Assembly (NCBI GenBank): GCA_037501455.1
Contig: CM074856.1
Span: 46,777,001 to 46,841,000 of the forward strand
DNA length: 64,000 bases
Origin: Lantana camara
Lineage: Eukaryota > Streptophyta > Magnoliopsida > Lamiales > Verbenaceae
Direction of reading: 5' to 3'
Shown: one piece after another, positions 1-12,207 of the stretch
How positions within the stretch are numbered: position 1 is the stretch's first letter
Layout: every line of letters begins with the position of its first letter
Notes under the pieces: generated by a model
Told to the model about the DNA's origin: nothing
The model's database searches: none
What the model saw: the letters and a program-made list of their open reading frames with translations, nothing else
Made by a program: the position numbers and the translations under genes

Positions 1-162
1 GCAAGGAAAATTAAACGTTCAAGGATAACCAAATTCTTATTAAAGCAATTGAGTTCAAATAACTTCAATAATTCAAGTTAGCAATGAAATATCACATAAG
101 GAAATAATTGAATAACGCATATAATAGGTTACCTGAAAAGTCCGATCAGTCGGGATGTTACA
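1..162 (-). repeat. 3' LTR (partial) of the Tekay-type element
   Basis: Matches 7855-8016 with three substitutions. In element orientation it begins TGTAACATCCC at position 162, directly after the polypurine tract. The rest of the LTR lies left of the window. Confidence 0.95.
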
Positions 163-176
163 AACCTCCCTCCTTC
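163..176 (-). other. Polypurine tract
   Basis: The complement of this pyrimidine run is a purine-rich GAAGGAGGGAGGTT touching the LTR start, the usual primer for plus-strand DNA synthesis. Confidence 0.8.
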
Positions 177-190
177 AAAAGGACCTGTCC

Positions 191-667
191 TCAGGTCCGT
201 GGCGAGGTCTTGAAAAGCTCCGGATACAACTGCTTCGTCTTACTCTCAGTCTCCCAAGTGGCTTCCTCGGATTCTTGATCACGCCACAAGACTTTCACAA
301 GAGGGATTTGCCTATTCCTCAACTCTTGCATTTTCCGGTCCAACACCTGAACTGGATATCTCTTAATGGTCAAGTCCGGTTCCAACTGAACTTTCTCGAC
401 TGGAAGAATAGAGGACTCATCGGGATAATGTTTCCGAAGCTGTGAGACGTGAAACACATTATGAATCCCGGTTAAGCTCGGCGGTAAATCAAGTCTGTAG
501 GCCACTTCCCCAACTCGATCCATGATCTCAAAGGGGCCTAAGTAGCGAGGGTTAAGCTTTCCGCCTTTACCAATCCGAGCATACCCTTTTCTAGGAGATG
601 CCTTTAAAAAGACCTTATCTCCTTTCTCAAACTCTAAGGGTCGTCTTCTCTTATCTGCATAACTTTT
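191..667 (-). pseudogene. pol: Integrase C-terminus and chromodomain, downstream of a nonsense codon
   Basis: Same frame as the upstream pol reading and separated from it only by a TAG. It holds the integrase C-terminal region with a GPF-type motif (about 526-540), then a chromodomain of Tekay wording (motifs VQVLDRK, PLVKVLWRD, EEATWE, YPELF) up to the stop just before the LTR. In chromoviruses this domain is thought to direct integration to heterochromatin. A methionine lies at 521-523, but there is no reason to think translation restarts there. Domain identity is clear; expression is not. Confidence 0.88.
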
Positions 668-3600
668 CTACCGGTCTTGAGCCACTTTCAATCTTTGTCT
701 AATCACTTTCACCATCTCGATGGTGTCCTGAATCTCCTTAGGTTTCTTAGCCCTTTCGAGCTTTCCGTCTTTAGTCCATCTCCACTCATTAATATCCCAA
801 AAGAGAGGGGATCGGCACTTCCTTCCATATAATGCCTCATACGGTGCCATGCCAATAGAAGACTGAAAGCTGTTATTGTAGGCATACTCAATCAAATCCA
901 ACTGTTCATCCCACGAATCCGGATAATCCAAAGCACAAGCACGAAGCATGTCCTCGAAATACCTTATTAGCCTTTCTGACTGGCCATCCGTCTGTGGGTA
1001 AAATGCAGTACTAAACTGAAGCTTTGTACCCAAACACTTCTGTAACTCCTGCCAAAAACTGGACGTAAACCGAGGATCCCTATCTGAAACAATGCTGACC
1101 GGGCAACCATGTAATCTGACAATCTCTTTCCGATATAACCGGGCCAACTTAGGAACCTTATCGGACATTTTCACCTTAAGAAAATGTGCTGACTTCGTCA
1201 ACCGATCAATAATCACCCAAATCCCATCGGAACCTCCTTTGGTCCTTGGCAAGCCGGACACAAAGTCCATTGTCACTTGCTCCCACTTCCACTTGGGTAT
1301 CGGAAGTCGTTGGAGAGTCCCTCCCGGTTTCTGGTGTTCTGCTTTCACCACTTGGCATGTTTGACATCTTCTAACATAGTTAGCAACGTCCCTCTTCATG
1401 CCGTTCCACCAATATGAAGTCCTTAAATCCTTGTACATTTTGGTGGTACCGGGATGTACTGCATATGCTGACTTGTGAGCTTCATCAAGTACCAACTGCT
1501 TAAATCCTTCAGGGACACAAACCCGAGCCTTAAATCGAAACAATCCCGAATCATCAAATCCAAACTTGGTTTTCGGATCGACCCTTGACTTAGCTACCAA
1601 TTTCTGAATCTCGGGGTCCACAGACTGAGCCTCTAACAACTTTTGCCTCAAAACCGGTTGAACCAAAATGTTAGCCAAACGAGCCTTTGGAACCAAAACC
1701 ACTGAATTCTGCCTACTAGAACCGGCTTCCAAACCGGAGACGCTAGCCTTCCTACTCAAAGCATCCGCCACCACATTGGCTTTACCCGGATGATACTGAA
1801 TCTTACAATCATAATCCTCAAGTAGCTCCATCCATCTTCTCTGTCTCACGTTCAAATCCTTCTGGGTAAACAGATACTTAAGACTCTGGTGGTCGGTGAA
1901 CACTTCAAAAGTGACTCCATAAAGATAATGCCGCCATTTCATCAAAGCAAACACTACTGCCGCGAGTTCCAAGTCATGAGTGGGATAGTTCTTCTCATGA
2001 TCCTTTAATTTCCTTGAGGCGTAGGCTACCACTTTGCCATTCTGCATCAACACACAACCAAGACCTTCCTTCGAAGCATCGGTGTAAACTGAGTAGCCTT
2101 CCGAACCCTCGGGTAGGGTTAAAACCGGTGCAGTGGTCATTCTTCCTTTAAGAGTTTGGAAACTCTTCTCACACGCCTCATCCCACTCGAATTTCACCTC
2201 TTTCTTAGTTAACCGGGTCAACGGGGAGGCAATCTTCGAGAAATCTTTCACAAAGCGCCTATAATACCCTGCTAACCCGAGAAAACTTCTCACTTCTGAG
2301 GCATTCTTAGGTTGCTTCCAAAGCATCACCGTCTCAATCTTTGCCGGATCCACTTCAATACCATTCCCAGAAATGAAGTGACCTAAAAAGGAAACTCGAT
2401 CCAACCAGAACTCGCACTTACTGAACTTGGCAAACAATCTGTGCTCCCGAAGTGTAGACAAAAAAATACTCAAATGCCGCGCGTGCTCTTCGTCGGACCT
2501 CGAATACACCAGAATATCATCTATAAAGATGACCACGAATTTATCGAGGTAAGGCCGGAATATTCGGTGCATCATATCCATAAACACGGTTGGGGCATTG
2601 GTAAGACCAAAAGGCATGACCACAAACTCGAAATGCCCATATCTTGTGTTGAAACCCGTATTCGGTATATCTCCCTCCCGGATACGCAACTGGTAATACC
2701 CTTGCCTTAGGTCCAACTTAGAATAGACACTTGAACCTTGCAGTAGGTCGAACAACTCTTCAATGTGAGGAAGTGGGTATTTGTTCTTAACCGTTAACCG
2801 GTTCAGCTCACGGTAGTCAATACACATCCGTAAAGTCCCGTCTTTCTTCTTTACAAACAGGACCGGAGCACCCCACGGAGAAGTGCTCGGGCGAATGTAA
2901 CCACATTCTAAGAGCTCATCCAATTGCGTCTTCAACTCCTTCAACTCGGCTGGAGCCATCCTATAGGGAGATTTCACGTACGGTTCTGCTCCGGGATAGA
3001 GATCTATCACAAACTCGACGTCCCGATCCGGAGGTAAAGATCCCAAGTTCTCCGGAAACACATCGGGGAATTCCTTCACGATCTCCGTCTCCTCGAGCTT
3101 GGCCTGATCCTTTGGCTTATTTAAAAGGTAGGCCACATAGCCCGTCGCACCATCCTGGAACATTCTACTTGCTTCCATAAAGGAAATAAACGGGCAGGTC
3201 TTCAACCTCTGACCCGCAAAGACCGTAGAACTCAAAGTCACCTTCTTAGCAAAACAGTCCATCATAGCCCGATATCGATACAACCAGTTCATGCCCAAAA
3301 TCACCCCATACTTCTTGATAGGCACCTTGATCAAATCTGCCGGATACTCTATACCTTCCACGACCACCGGACAACCACGGTAAACACAATTTGTAGACAA
3401 GGTAGCACCAAGGGGAGAAGAAACAATAAAGGAATCATCTAGGCAAGCAACAGGCAAAGGAAGAATAGAAGCAAGCCGGGAAGCAATAAATGAATGCGTT
3501 GCTCCCGGATCAAACAATGCATGCAATGGAATGCCATGAATGTGGATGGTACCTTCAACAACGGCGTTGGCATCCACCTCTACATTCTCTTCCTCGCCCT

Positions 3601-3814
3601 CCAAAACGTAAGCCCTCGCTTGGATCGGTGCTCTCGGAGGAATAACATTAAGAGGCCTCGGATCTCTCCTCTTAGGACACGCGTTGAGTATATGACTGGG
3701 CTCACCACATCCGTAACATCTTCTTAATTTCTTCCGATAATTCTCCTCGGTGTGATTTGGACCCTTGCAATAGGAGCACTCAAGTGGCTTCGGTAGAGCG
3801 GGTACCATAGCTTG
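668..3814 (-). CDS. pol: Pol polyprotein: zinc knuckle, protease, RT, RNase H, integrase
   Basis: Residues count from the methionine at 3808. CCHC knuckle CX2CX4HX4C near residues 31-44. Aspartic protease active site at D100, reading DPGATHS where DSGA or DTGA is usual, an odd Ser/Thr to Pro change. RT about 290-460 with FIDD at 428-431. RNase H with D577, E614 and D639. Integrase HHCC finger (H778, H785, C815, C818) and DDE residues D848, D909 and E945. The frame is continuous with gag upstream through a TGA at 3815-3817 and ends at a TAG (668-670) inside the integrase, before its C-terminal part and chromodomain. Members of this clade normally have one uninterrupted gag-pol frame, so both stops are probably nonsense mutations. 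Confidence 0.92.
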   Translation of the reverse strand, partial: QAMVPALPKPLECSYCKGPNHTEENYRKKLRRCYGCGEPSHILNACPKRRDPRPLNVIPPRAPIQARAYVLEGEEENVEVDANAVVEGTIHIHGIPLHALFDPGATHSFIASRLASILPLPVACLDDSFIVSSPLGATLSTNCVYRGCPVVVEGIEYPADLIKVPIKKYGVILGMNWLYRYRAMMDCFAKKVTLSSTVFAGQRLKTCPFISFMEASRMFQDGATGYVAYLLNKPKDQAKLEETEIVKEFPDVFPENLGSLPPDRDVEFVIDLYPGAEPYVKSPYRMAPAELKELKTQLDELLECGYIRPSTSPWGAPVLFVKKKDGTLRMCIDYRELNRLTVKNKYPLPHIEELFDLLQGSSVYSKLDLRQGYYQLRIREGDIPNTGFNTRYGHFEFVVMPFGLTNAPTVFMDMMHRIFRPYLDKFVVIFIDDILVYSRSDEEHARHLSIFLSTLREHRLFAKFSKCEFWLDRVSFLGHFISGNGIEVDPAKIETVMLWKQPKNASEVRSFLGLAGYYRRFVKDFSKIASPLTRLTKKEVKFEWDEACEKSFQTLKGRMTTAPVLTLPEGSEGYSVYTDASKEGLGCVLMQNGKVVAYASRKLKDHEKNYPTHDLELAAVVFALMKWRHYLYGVTFEVFTDHQSLKYLFTQKDLNVRQRRWMELLEDYDCKIQYHPGKANVVADALSRKASVSGLEAGSSRQNSVVLVPKARLANILVQPVLRQKLLEAQSVDPEIQKLVAKSRVDPKTKFGFDDSGLFRFKARVCVPEGFKQLVLDEAHKSAYAVHPGTTKMYKDLRTSYWWNGMKRDVANYVRRCQTCQVVKAEHQKPGGTLQRLPIPKWKWEQVTMDFVSGLPRTKGGSDGIWVIIDRLTKSAHFLKVKMSDKVPKLARLYRKEIVRLHGCPVSIVSDRDPRFTSSFWQELQKCLGTKLQFSTAFYPQTDGQSERLIRYFEDMLRACALDYPDSWDEQLDLIEYAYNNSFQSSIGMAPYEALYGRKCRSPLFWDINEWRWTKDGKLERAKKPKEIQDTIEMVKVIRQRLKVAQDR

Positions 3815-4639
3815 TCATTGAGGTCGGGGTTTCTTGTTGAAATTGATGGGACCTTTGGGCTTGAAAACCGGAGATCCACTTTGAACGGAGGGTCTCTTAC
3901 CCAAATAAGAGCTTGAACCCGAACCTTGCCCCGAAGGAAACACCGGGGGCCTAAGCCTCAATTTCTGAGCTTCCACCTTTAAAGCCTTCCGGGTAGCTTT
4001 CTCCCAAGTATCAACGGAGACCGCTTCCAAAGCTTCTTGAATTTCCTTTTTCAAACCGTGAATAAAATTCCGGGCCTTCAAAGAATCCACATCGGTGATA
4101 TGGGTAGCATAGGGAGCCAACCTCTCGAACTCAATGATATACTCTTCCACCGTCCTATTCCCTTGCTTCAAGTCAGAAAATTGCTGGAGTCTCCTTTCCC
4201 GTGCACTCGGTGGGATGTACTTGTTATGGAATTCTCGAACAAAGTTTTCCCAATTGAATTCCTCGCCCATTCTTTCCAATCTTGCCCTCGTAGCTTTCAA
4301 CCATCTCGAAGCCTGACCTTGGATGAAACGACCGGTACATATTGCTTTATCTTGAGAAGTCTCCCATATTCCATTAATCTCGGATAGCCACTCCTCTGCT
4401 TGAATGTCATCTCCCCCAAACCATTTAGGAGGATTGTTGTTTCTGAATTCACGATATACCGGTGTAACATGTCCTTCTTGTCCTTCGCCCTGATAATTAT
4501 CTCGTTGATTCTGCTGAAGTTGATTCAAAAGAGCCTGCACAATATTCTCAGCATTCAATGGAGGAGGTGGAGGTGCTTGTGGAGGAGGTTGATTCAGATC
4601 CGGTGTTTGCTCTCTATCTCCTCTTCTTCTTGGAGGCAT
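3815..4639 (-). CDS. gag: Gag (capsid-like) part of the polyprotein
   Basis: The start is the ATG at 4637-4639 (MPPRRRGDRE), the usual Tekay gag start; an ATG 36 bases upstream lies in frame but lacks family support. A proline-rich stretch is followed by the retrotransposon Gag domain (WFGGDD, AEEWLSEI, ASRWLKA, NWENFVREFHNKYIPPS, FSDLKQGNRTVEEYI). It would form virus-like particles in the cytoplasm and package element RNA. The frame closes at TGA 3815-3817, before the zinc knuckle, which lies beyond the stop in the same frame. Gag made from this copy would therefore lack its RNA-binding knuckle unless the stop is read through. Confidence 0.9.
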   Translation of the reverse strand: MPPRRRGDREQTPDLNQPPPQAPPPPPLNAENIVQALLNQLQQNQRDNYQGEGQEGHVTPVYREFRNNNPPKWFGGDDIQAEEWLSEINGIWETSQDKAICTGRFIQGQASRWLKATRARLERMGEEFNWENFVREFHNKYIPPSARERRLQQFSDLKQGNRTVEEYIIEFERLAPYATHITDVDSLKARNFIHGLKKEIQEALEAVSVDTWEKATRKALKVEAQKLRLRPPVFPSGQGSGSSSYLGKRPSVQSGSPVFKPKGPINFNKKPRPQ

Positions 4640-4829
4640 CCTGAAAATACACGGATCAAGAAAATATCGATGCATGGGGTTCAGTTTATGATCATGTAGT
4701 CAATCATCAAGAATTGAAAACAAATAAATCATATAGAGATGTAAATGAATGCAAATAATCACGTACTCCTAAACCGAACGACCTAGACAGACTCAAAACG
4801 ACTCCAGAGCTCTGGTTTTGCAACCGAGA

Positions 4830-4841
4830 GCTCTGATACCA
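4830..4841 (-). other. Primer binding site, initiator tRNA-Met type
   Basis: On the minus strand it reads TGGTATCAGAGC, complementary to the 3' end of plant initiator tRNA-Met, 8 bases from the LTR end (4850). Confidence 0.92.
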
Positions 4842-5310
4842 CGCAAGGATGTAACACCCCCGGAGCGAAGGGTGCCACATCCCCCGCACTAAGGTCCAAC
4901 ACGAGTAACGAAATGGAAGTTTGCACCCGTATCAAACCGTAGCGAACGGGAGACACACAAAACTCACACCCTCGCTAGGCGGCCTAGACCCTCAAGAACT
5001 GCGCAAAATAAAATCAGAGTAGCGGAAGCAATTAAAGCAATTCACAAGCTAAACATATATCCCAAGATCATCCCATATATATATACATCATCAAAATGAG
5101 GGTAGGGTCGAGGATTCCAACTATCATGCTAGATCATATACAATATGTACAATGCCATCTCAGCCAAAATAGCATAAGTGTAATCAGAATACATAATCTC
5201 CAAGTACATAAGCAAAAGAGAAAGTAAACCACTACGAATGCATGAAGACTCAAGCTAAACCACAAGTAAACTCCAAAAGACACTTGCCGCCTAGCTTGAC
5301 TCGGAAGAAC

Positions 5311-7264
5311 CTGCAACTCAAAAGAAAGGAAAAAGGGAAAAACAACAACGAGGGTTAGTCCTAATGACTAGTGAGGGGGTTAACTCACACACCCAATACG
5401 TATATAGAGCAGAGCATTTAAACAAAACGAGAAGATCCTTGAACCGAGAGTAGTTTTTGCAAGCCAAATTGATTCCCGTGATATAGATATATACTTAGAT
5501 TAAAGGAAAGGCAAAAGGAGCAAGAAGCCAAATTTTTAGGTACTTAGAAATCCACCCTCGTTTCATAGATCATACAAAGCTATACCAACTCGGCGAGCAC
5601 GAGTTACACTCCAAACTACCAGATCCGAAAGACAAAGCAAAACAAAACAAAACATAATCCATTCCCAACTCCGGTTGATAGAAGGGTTGATCGGCCCTAA
5701 CTATCCATACACAAAAATGTGACAAGGTTTAATTACTCCCTTGAAACCTTCGGCGGTTGCCTCCGCCGGCTCAAGAGAAACACCTTTCCTCAACCTCCTA
5801 AGGTTGGGTGAGACTCTCAAATGGAGGTGTTGATGGAAGAGCTCGGCGACCCCTCGGCCGACCCGAGATTACCATACCACACTCCGGGGCCCAACATATC
5901 ACAAAAGTTACACAAACTTATCTCAATGCTTATCTTTCAAAGCCAAATCTCGCTTACACACACACACTTGCATAAAACTAAACTTTTCAAACGAAAGCAA
6001 AAATAGTCTATATACTTATACAAAACGTTTTCCAATTCTTATAACAAAGGGAACAATCCCGTAACATATGTATTAAACACCTAGTTACCATATATAATAC
6101 GTATTCGCATGCGAGGCTTCAAATCATATAGGGTTATAGGTCGCGCAACTAAAAGAACAAAAACCTCACCTTTCAACGGACGTAGCGGAGACAAAAAGGG
6201 AAAACCAGACACCTACGGAGCAATCTCGTTCCCAACAGGAAGATCCTCTGAACAAGACAAACAACAAAGAACACTCTTAGACTCAATATGAACCACATTG
6301 ACGCTCGGTACATGCGTATGTATGCTTATGATGCAAATTATATCAAAGGAATTCATAATGAAGCGATATACGAGCATACAAGGCACCTAGGAGCATATAT
6401 CATAAACGAGGAGGTAAATCAAAGCATAAATTCATAACATAAGGCTTAACACATAATATAACAAGTTAATCATGCATACATATCAAAAACGAGGCAAGAA
6501 GGATCAACAAGAAGCAACGAAAAGGCGAAAGAAATCTCCTCAGATGCACCCTGATTGACACGGCCGTGTCAGAAAACAAAGGGAAACGGACACGGCTGTG
6601 TCAGGCAAATAAATTCGAAACAAACATTTCCGAGAGCTTGACACGACCATGTCCATTTTCCTTTGTAAACTGACGCGGCCGTGTCAGGCGGAAAAATTCA
6701 GAAAAAAACAATGTCGAGGCCTCAACACGGCCGTGCCCGTTTTCCTTTGTAACCTAACACGGCTGTGTCAGGTTCTCGGACTGGAAATATTTTGGCGAAA
6801 AAGGGCCGAAAATGGAGGCAAAAAACAGGGCATTTTCGGTTGGGGGCTTCAAGGAGACTCTTAGGCCAAACAACACATATACAACATGCATCAAAATGAC
6901 ACCAATTCATCAACATATCATGCCCAACAAGTAGCCACAATTTCAGCTCCAAAATGCAAGTAATTCAAGCAAAATGAGGGGAAGAAATGCATCAAGTATC
7001 TCATCAAAACTCAAGCTTCATTTATGGCCAATTGATCATATTCCAACTACCAAGAGAGAAGAAGCAATAAATGGCAAGAATCATGTAATATAAGTCATAT
7101 ATCATCATCCAAACTCAAGGAAACAAGGAAGGAGCAAGAATCAACAATTTCTCCCAACAACAACTATTCACATGCTTGCTATATCTCTTCAATAAACCAA
7201 GGAATTGAACTCAAAAGCATATAAAAGAGAGAAGAGAGAGTGTAGATGACAACCATGAACTTAC
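5311..7264 (-). other. Candidate intron inside the LTR
   Basis: Minus-strand donor AAAG|GTAAGTTC with the intron starting at 7264; acceptor CTTTTGAGTTGCAG|GTTC with the intron ending at 5311. A possible branch point CTAAC lies at the hairpin 5356-5370 (stem TAGTC/GACTA), about 45 nt from the acceptor. Donor and acceptor occur at equivalent places in the other Tekay-type LTRs. Splicing is inferred, not shown. Confidence 0.6.
6556..6770. repeat. Cluster of GC-rich palindromes, core CGGCCG with ACAC arms
   Basis: Six copies of TGACACGGCCGTGTCA or close variants: 6556-6571 (perfect), 6589-6603, 6638-6654, 6671-6686, 6724-6737, 6756-6770. The last four form two roughly 87-bp direct repeats sharing the linker TTTTCCTTTGTAA. 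Confidence 0.85.
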
Positions 7265-8016
7265 CTTTAAATTTGGAGAAGCTTGGGTGAAGATTTGAGC
7301 TCAAAATCACAAAGTTGGACAAAGGGGTTTCTTCCTCTTCTTGCTTTGCTTGGTTGCTGATCGATATAGAGGAGAGAGGGAGAGAATGGATCGGTTAACA
7401 AGGGTTTGGGGCTGAAATGGGTTAGCTAACTCAAGTCACAAATCATGGTTAAGGCTTGGTTGATTTTAAGTGGGGTCCACAAGGTTTATTAGGTCAAAAG
7501 GTAGCTTCCAAGAGTAAGGGGCTCGTTACGGGTGAAATACGGAGGTCTTAATGGACTTAGAAAAATGTGAGGCTTGTCCCATTGAACCCAAATCGTCAAA
7601 ACGAGTTCAACGGAGATGACGAAATTCGAATTCGAATTCCCGAGCTCGAGATACGCGTCCCGGAACCCAAGGTGCGCTAAATGCTCTTTAGCCTCCTTTA
7701 GGTCCCGTCTCCAAAACGAACCCAAAAAGCAATCAGAAGAAATACCAAAACATGTAACGAGCACATAATCGAGTCCATAAAGCATATAATTAACACATAT
7801 CACAAGTTCACAGAAATCAGAATTAAATACGGATCCAAAACGAACAAATACAAAGCAAGGAAAATTAAACGTTCAAGGATAACCAAATTCTTATTAAAGC
7901 AATTGAGTTCAAATAACTTCAATAATTCACGTTAGCAATGAAATATCACATAAGGAAATAATTGAATAGCGCACATAATAGGTTACCTGAAAAGTCCGAT
8001 CAGTCGGGATGTTACA

Positions 8017-9130
8017 ATTTACTTGAAGAAGCTTGGGAACTTACACAAGAGATGAGAATTGTGAAGCAAAATCCCTGTACTTTTGAGTACCTGCACAATG
8101 GATTTTAAGTACCTACTCAACTGACGGTTTCAGCTAAAAAGGAAGTTACGTAAGCAACTAAAAATGGGGGCTACACGTTTTTAGATGGAAAATTCAGATC
8201 TGAAGAGAGAATTCGTCACTTTTCATTGATATTCTTAGGTTTAGTTCTCTAGCTTTTATCATCAAAACTTGGAAGAATCATTCGAGTAAGAATTTTGGAG
8301 GAAGAACGAGGATTAATACGGAAATACCTCGTGTCAAGAGTTTTTCTTTCTCTCTTCCTTTTCTTATTTGTTTGTAACAATGAATTCGATCATGTTGATG
8401 GATTTTAGCATGTTTAGTTAAGTTTTCTTTTGGATTGCAATGGATCTTGACTCGCAATTTGAATTCATTTGTCGTATTCATGATTCGTTCTATTTTTTAT
8501 CGTTTAATTTGGGTTTTATTTTGATAACTGACTTGCCATCGATTATTTTGAGAGATAATTAACTGAGTATTGACGAAGAAATGTTAATATCGGATGAGAA
8601 TTAAACGATACATGTTCAATTAATTAAGAATTGATTAATTGATTTGTTAGTAAGAAAGACATATACTTGTTAGCCTTGTATTAACGTAGGTGCGGAACTT
8701 GAATACATATTTAGTTAATTGATTACCGTAGGCATATAGGAATTGTTAGCTAATTATAGGTTTATATGACTTTGATAGAAGCTTATAGATATTTTTGTTC
8801 TCTAGAATTTCAAAACCTAATACGAGGATTGAATACGGTGAATGAGAGTTAAGTACGAGTCGAGTGAAGTTGTGATCTAGTTTAACTCATAATTGTTGGT
8901 AATTTGTTTTTATTGCGTTGTTAAATTAGCATTTGTTATCCCTACTCATTTAATTGTTTGGTTAGAATTAAATTAGAGAAAATTATGTTGCTATTTAGCA
9001 CTATAATATAGTATTCTCTGTGGATACGACACTTGCTTGCCTAATCTACAATTATCACACATGCACTTGCGTGTTGTTTATTATTTTATGGGAACAAAGG
9101 TATAGTCATTAGGATATTTTGGGCGAACAA
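8017..9130 (+). other. Probable 3' part of an old LTR or leader of another retroelement
   Basis: No coding frame. The stretch ends with wording typical of plant LTR ends before a PBS: CTGTGGATACGACACTTGC near 9018, a GCACTTGCGTG phrase near 9064, and GGGCGAACAA near 9120. No matching second copy and no pol is visible. The Tekay-type element at 1-8016 is inserted next to or into it. Confidence 0.4.
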
Positions 9131-9343
9131 TAAATTGTAGGAAATCAAAAGTTCTATTTTTACTTTTATAATACAATAATTAATAAAAATAATGTGTGTA
9201 GCACATTAAATATACGATTTATCTAAAATTTTAATTATTAAATTATTAAAATAAAATTATTTAAAAAATCAAATATTTAAATTTTAAATATAGTAATGAG
9301 ATCTCATTTGAAATTTAATTATTTATTTTTATTAATTGGTTAA

Positions 9344-10432
9344 TTATAATACAAAATTGTTATTGGTAATATTTACTAATTATCTTTTAGGTTAAGTATA
9401 AGCCTCATTCAAACCTCCTAATGTCATATCATGACTTTTTCCATGGTCACTGTATATCTCTCTTGACCACCAGTATGATAGGGTCCTATCTAGTCGTCTT
9501 TGCTCTAGGTCCTTTCGACCAACTCTCACTCTTCTTTCGTACGTCTCAATTACACATTTAACATCAATTAATGTTGTCATCATTACGGTTGATTATGTTC
9601 TTAATGTATTAGTGATTAATATTTTTTAAACACGATCATTTGTGCATGCATGTAGAGAAAGGTAATGTGTTTCGTTTGATAATAGAAATTTTATTTTTTT
9701 GAGCTTGTATTCATCACTCTAGTACACTTATATTAGATTTATACGAAAATAGTACAATATTAGCCTCAAAGGGTGTAAATCGTTGCATAGTGTGCATCAT
9801 TATTTTCATTGACCTTTTTAGTCCCAAACTTTCACAAATATTTTTAGGTTCGTTGTTAATTTTTTGATAGAAAAGATATGTGTGGTTATAATACAAAATT
9901 GTGATTGGTAATATGTACTAATTATCTTTTAGGTTAAGTATAAACCTCGTCCAAACTTCTTATGTCATACCATTACTTCCTTCATGGTCACTATCTATTT
10001 CTCTCTCGACCACCGACATGATAGGACCCTATCTACTCATCTTTGCGCTAGGTCCTCTCAACCAACTCTCAATATTCTTTTGTAATTCTCTATCACACAC
10101 TTAACATTAATTCTTGTTGTAATCACTACATTTGATTATGTTCATAGTCTATTAATGATTAATATTTCTTAAGCATGATTATTTGTGAGTGCATGTAGAG
10201 AAAGATAATGTATTCTGCTTGATAATAGAAATTTTATTTTTGGAGACTGTATTCACCACTCTAGTACACTTATATTAGATTTATACAAAAATAGTACAAT
10301 TTTATCCTCAAATGGTGTGAATCGTTGCATTGTGTGCACTGTTTTTTTCATTAAATCTTTTTAGTCCCAAACTTTTAACAATATGTTTTGGTTAGTTGTT
10401 AATTAAGTTTTGGATGGAAAAGATATGTGTGA
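9344..10432. repeat. Tandem duplication of a roughly 545-bp AT-rich unit
   Basis: Unit 1 spans about 9344-9885 and unit 2 about 9886-10432. Both begin TTATAATACAAAATTGT and end AAAAGATATGTGTG, with the same order of phrases between (for example AGTACACTTATATTAGATTT). I judge them about 85% identical by eye. No coding potential is seen. Confidence 0.85.
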
Positions 10433-11719
10433 TTCACGTCCCATCACCACTTATGTTTTAGGCTATATATGACCAATTTAGAGAGAAAAAATCACTTGTA
10501 CATCAGTAAGCATTGTACAAGCTAATCCCAATAATTTTTCCTCCGAATATGGTTAGAATGGATAGCATTCCCCTTAAAACACAAGTAGTAAGCTTTCAAA
10601 ACTCATATATAGCATCTTTATATAAATATAAGAGATATAATGTGAATTAAGTTGTTATATTCTAATTCGTCAGATATCTCTTATAATGATAGCATTTCAA
10701 ATTGAAGGCCTTGAAACGACAAAATTTTAATACAATTAATTAAAATTTTCGGGGACTATACAATTATTGTATCAAATTAAAATCTTATATATATTACCAA
10801 ATTATATTTTTCCCACTCTATATTGTTAAAAGAATTCTTCAATCATAAAATATGTTATTATAAAAATCCTATATATGATCTTTGTATAAAAATGAGATAC
10901 ATATTTTAACAATATGTAATTGAAAACATCCAATTGTTAAATTGATAACGTGAATTAATTTATTATCTTATAATTCATTAGATACCTCTCATTATCGTAA
11001 AATTTTCAAATTGTAGGCCTTAAACGGAAAAAATGGGTAACTTATAGTATCAAATTTAAATACATTTAACTAATATATTAACATTAAAGAATTCTTGTTG
11101 AACTACCTATAGTTTTTTTTATAAATTAAAGAAGTCTTAATTTTACTCTACGAAAAGTTCTATTTTAAGCCACAATAACTACTTTTAAAATATTTAAATT
11201 AATAATTTATAATATGCATTTACATAATTATTTTTAATTAAAAATCATTAACATAATTATTATTTTGGCCCCTTTCTTTGATTTATTGTTTTAAAATATT
11301 ATTTTTCATTCTTTGTGATACGTACTCAACATATATAACTTCATTTTTGTTAATGTATTGTATTTGTGATTCTTATCCGACGTGTTAGTAAATATTGTGT
11401 TACATTTAAGTAACGAAGTTTGTATAACGAGAAGCTAATCCAAAATATTTTATGCACGGGAAATAATATATTTAAAAACATTTCTTTTTACCATCAATGA
11501 GACTAAAATTAAATTTTTTTTCAATTATTATTGTTGAAAGAATTTTTTTAATCACAAAACATGTGATTATATATATTCGAGATTATATATATTCGATGTA
11601 AGATCTTTTATATAAAAATTGAAGATACACACTTTAAACATCTTATTATCAAAATTTATGAAGTGAATTAATTTTTTATGTTCCAATTCATTAGCATTTC
11701 TTATTATAATAAATATGTC
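10433..11719. other. AT-rich non-coding stretch with decayed internal repeats
   Basis: Phrases recur in diverged form: GTGAATTAA..TTCATTAGATAC..TTTCAAATTG..AGGCCTT near 10634-10710, 10960-11020 and, weaker, 11660-11710. A TATAAAAA..GAGATACA-like phrase recurs near 10890 and 11610. This suggests three old tandem copies of a roughly 300-500 bp unit. No gene seen. Confidence 0.5.
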
Positions 11720-11721
11720 AA

Positions 11722-11728
<7 letters not shown>

Positions 11729-11765
<37 letters not shown>
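11729..11765. repeat. (AT)n microsatellite
   Basis: Uninterrupted alternating TA run. Confidence 0.95.
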
Positions 11766-11768
<3 letters not shown>

Positions 11769-12207
11769 TAAGTACTCTTTTAACATATTTAAATTAATAT
11801 ATTATAACATGTATTTGCATTATTATCCCCGACTAAACATTATTAACACAATAATTATTGGGATATAGTTTTAATTTCTCCTAGAGAAAGTAGAGACTAT
11901 GTTTCTCCTATGAGAATTGTCTAGAATCTTACATTAGAATATATATCTTCACTATGAGAACTTTAATAGTTCTGGTGTCATATTATATTTCTTTGTTATA
12001 ACTGTTACATAAACCTATTAAGGGGGTGTTTGCAAACTCTACTATATAAGCAGAAGCTAAAATAGAAGTAAAAGTTCTAAAAAATTGCAATAGTAAAAGC
12101 AGTGAGTGTTTGAAAAAAAATGATAAGTAGAAAAATAATCAGTTGAGTATCTGTAGAAAAAAATTGATAATCACTTTTAACGGTTATTAAATTACTGATC
12201 TACCCCT
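11766..12207. other. Non-coding stretch, possibly holding a hAT-like MITE fragment
   Basis: The part from about 12019 (GGGGGTGTTTGCAAACTC, AAGCAGAAGCTAAAA) to about 12207 (CTACCCCT) resembles ends of plant hAT non-autonomous elements. I found no convincing matching terminal repeat or 8-bp TSD, so this stays a weak suggestion. Confidence 0.3.

Larger units (their letters stand above)
1..8016 (-). mobile_element. Tekay/Del-type Ty3 chromovirus, 3' LTR truncated by window edge
   Basis: On the minus strand the order is 5' LTR (4850-8016), PBS, gag, protease, RT, RNase H, integrase, chromodomain, polypurine tract and 3' LTR (1-162, cut by the window edge). Domain order with a C-terminal chromodomain places it among chromoviruses; the long LTR (3167 bp) and chromodomain wording fit the Tekay (Del) clade. 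The visible 162 bp of the 3' LTR differ from the matching part of the 5' LTR (7855-8016) at 3 sites, about 98% identity, so insertion was fairly recent. The base run after 8016 is atttac; the matching left TSD lies outside the window. Gag-pol has two in-frame stops, so this copy probably cannot make a full polyprotein. Confidence 0.93.
4850..8016 (-). repeat. 5' LTR of the Tekay-type element (3167 bp)
   Basis: In element orientation it begins TGTAACATCCC (8016) and ends GGGGTGTTACA (4850). It contains a candidate intron (5311-7264), a palindrome cluster (6556-6770) and, near its end, words shared with other LTRs here: CTAGGCGG, TAGCGAACGGGAGAC (complement) and GTGCGGGGGATGTGGCA-type (4874-4889). 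Minor open frames inside it look like chance. Confidence 0.93.

Noticed and set aside
3815..3817. Programmed stop-codon readthrough between gag and pol
   Set aside because: Relatives usually have no stop here, and a second stop of similar nature occurs later, so mutation is simpler. Kept only as an alternative.
4830..4841. Methionine tRNA gene remnants at the TGGTATCAGAGC sites
   Set aside because: Only the last 12-13 bases match; each lies just inside an LTR, so they are primer binding sites.
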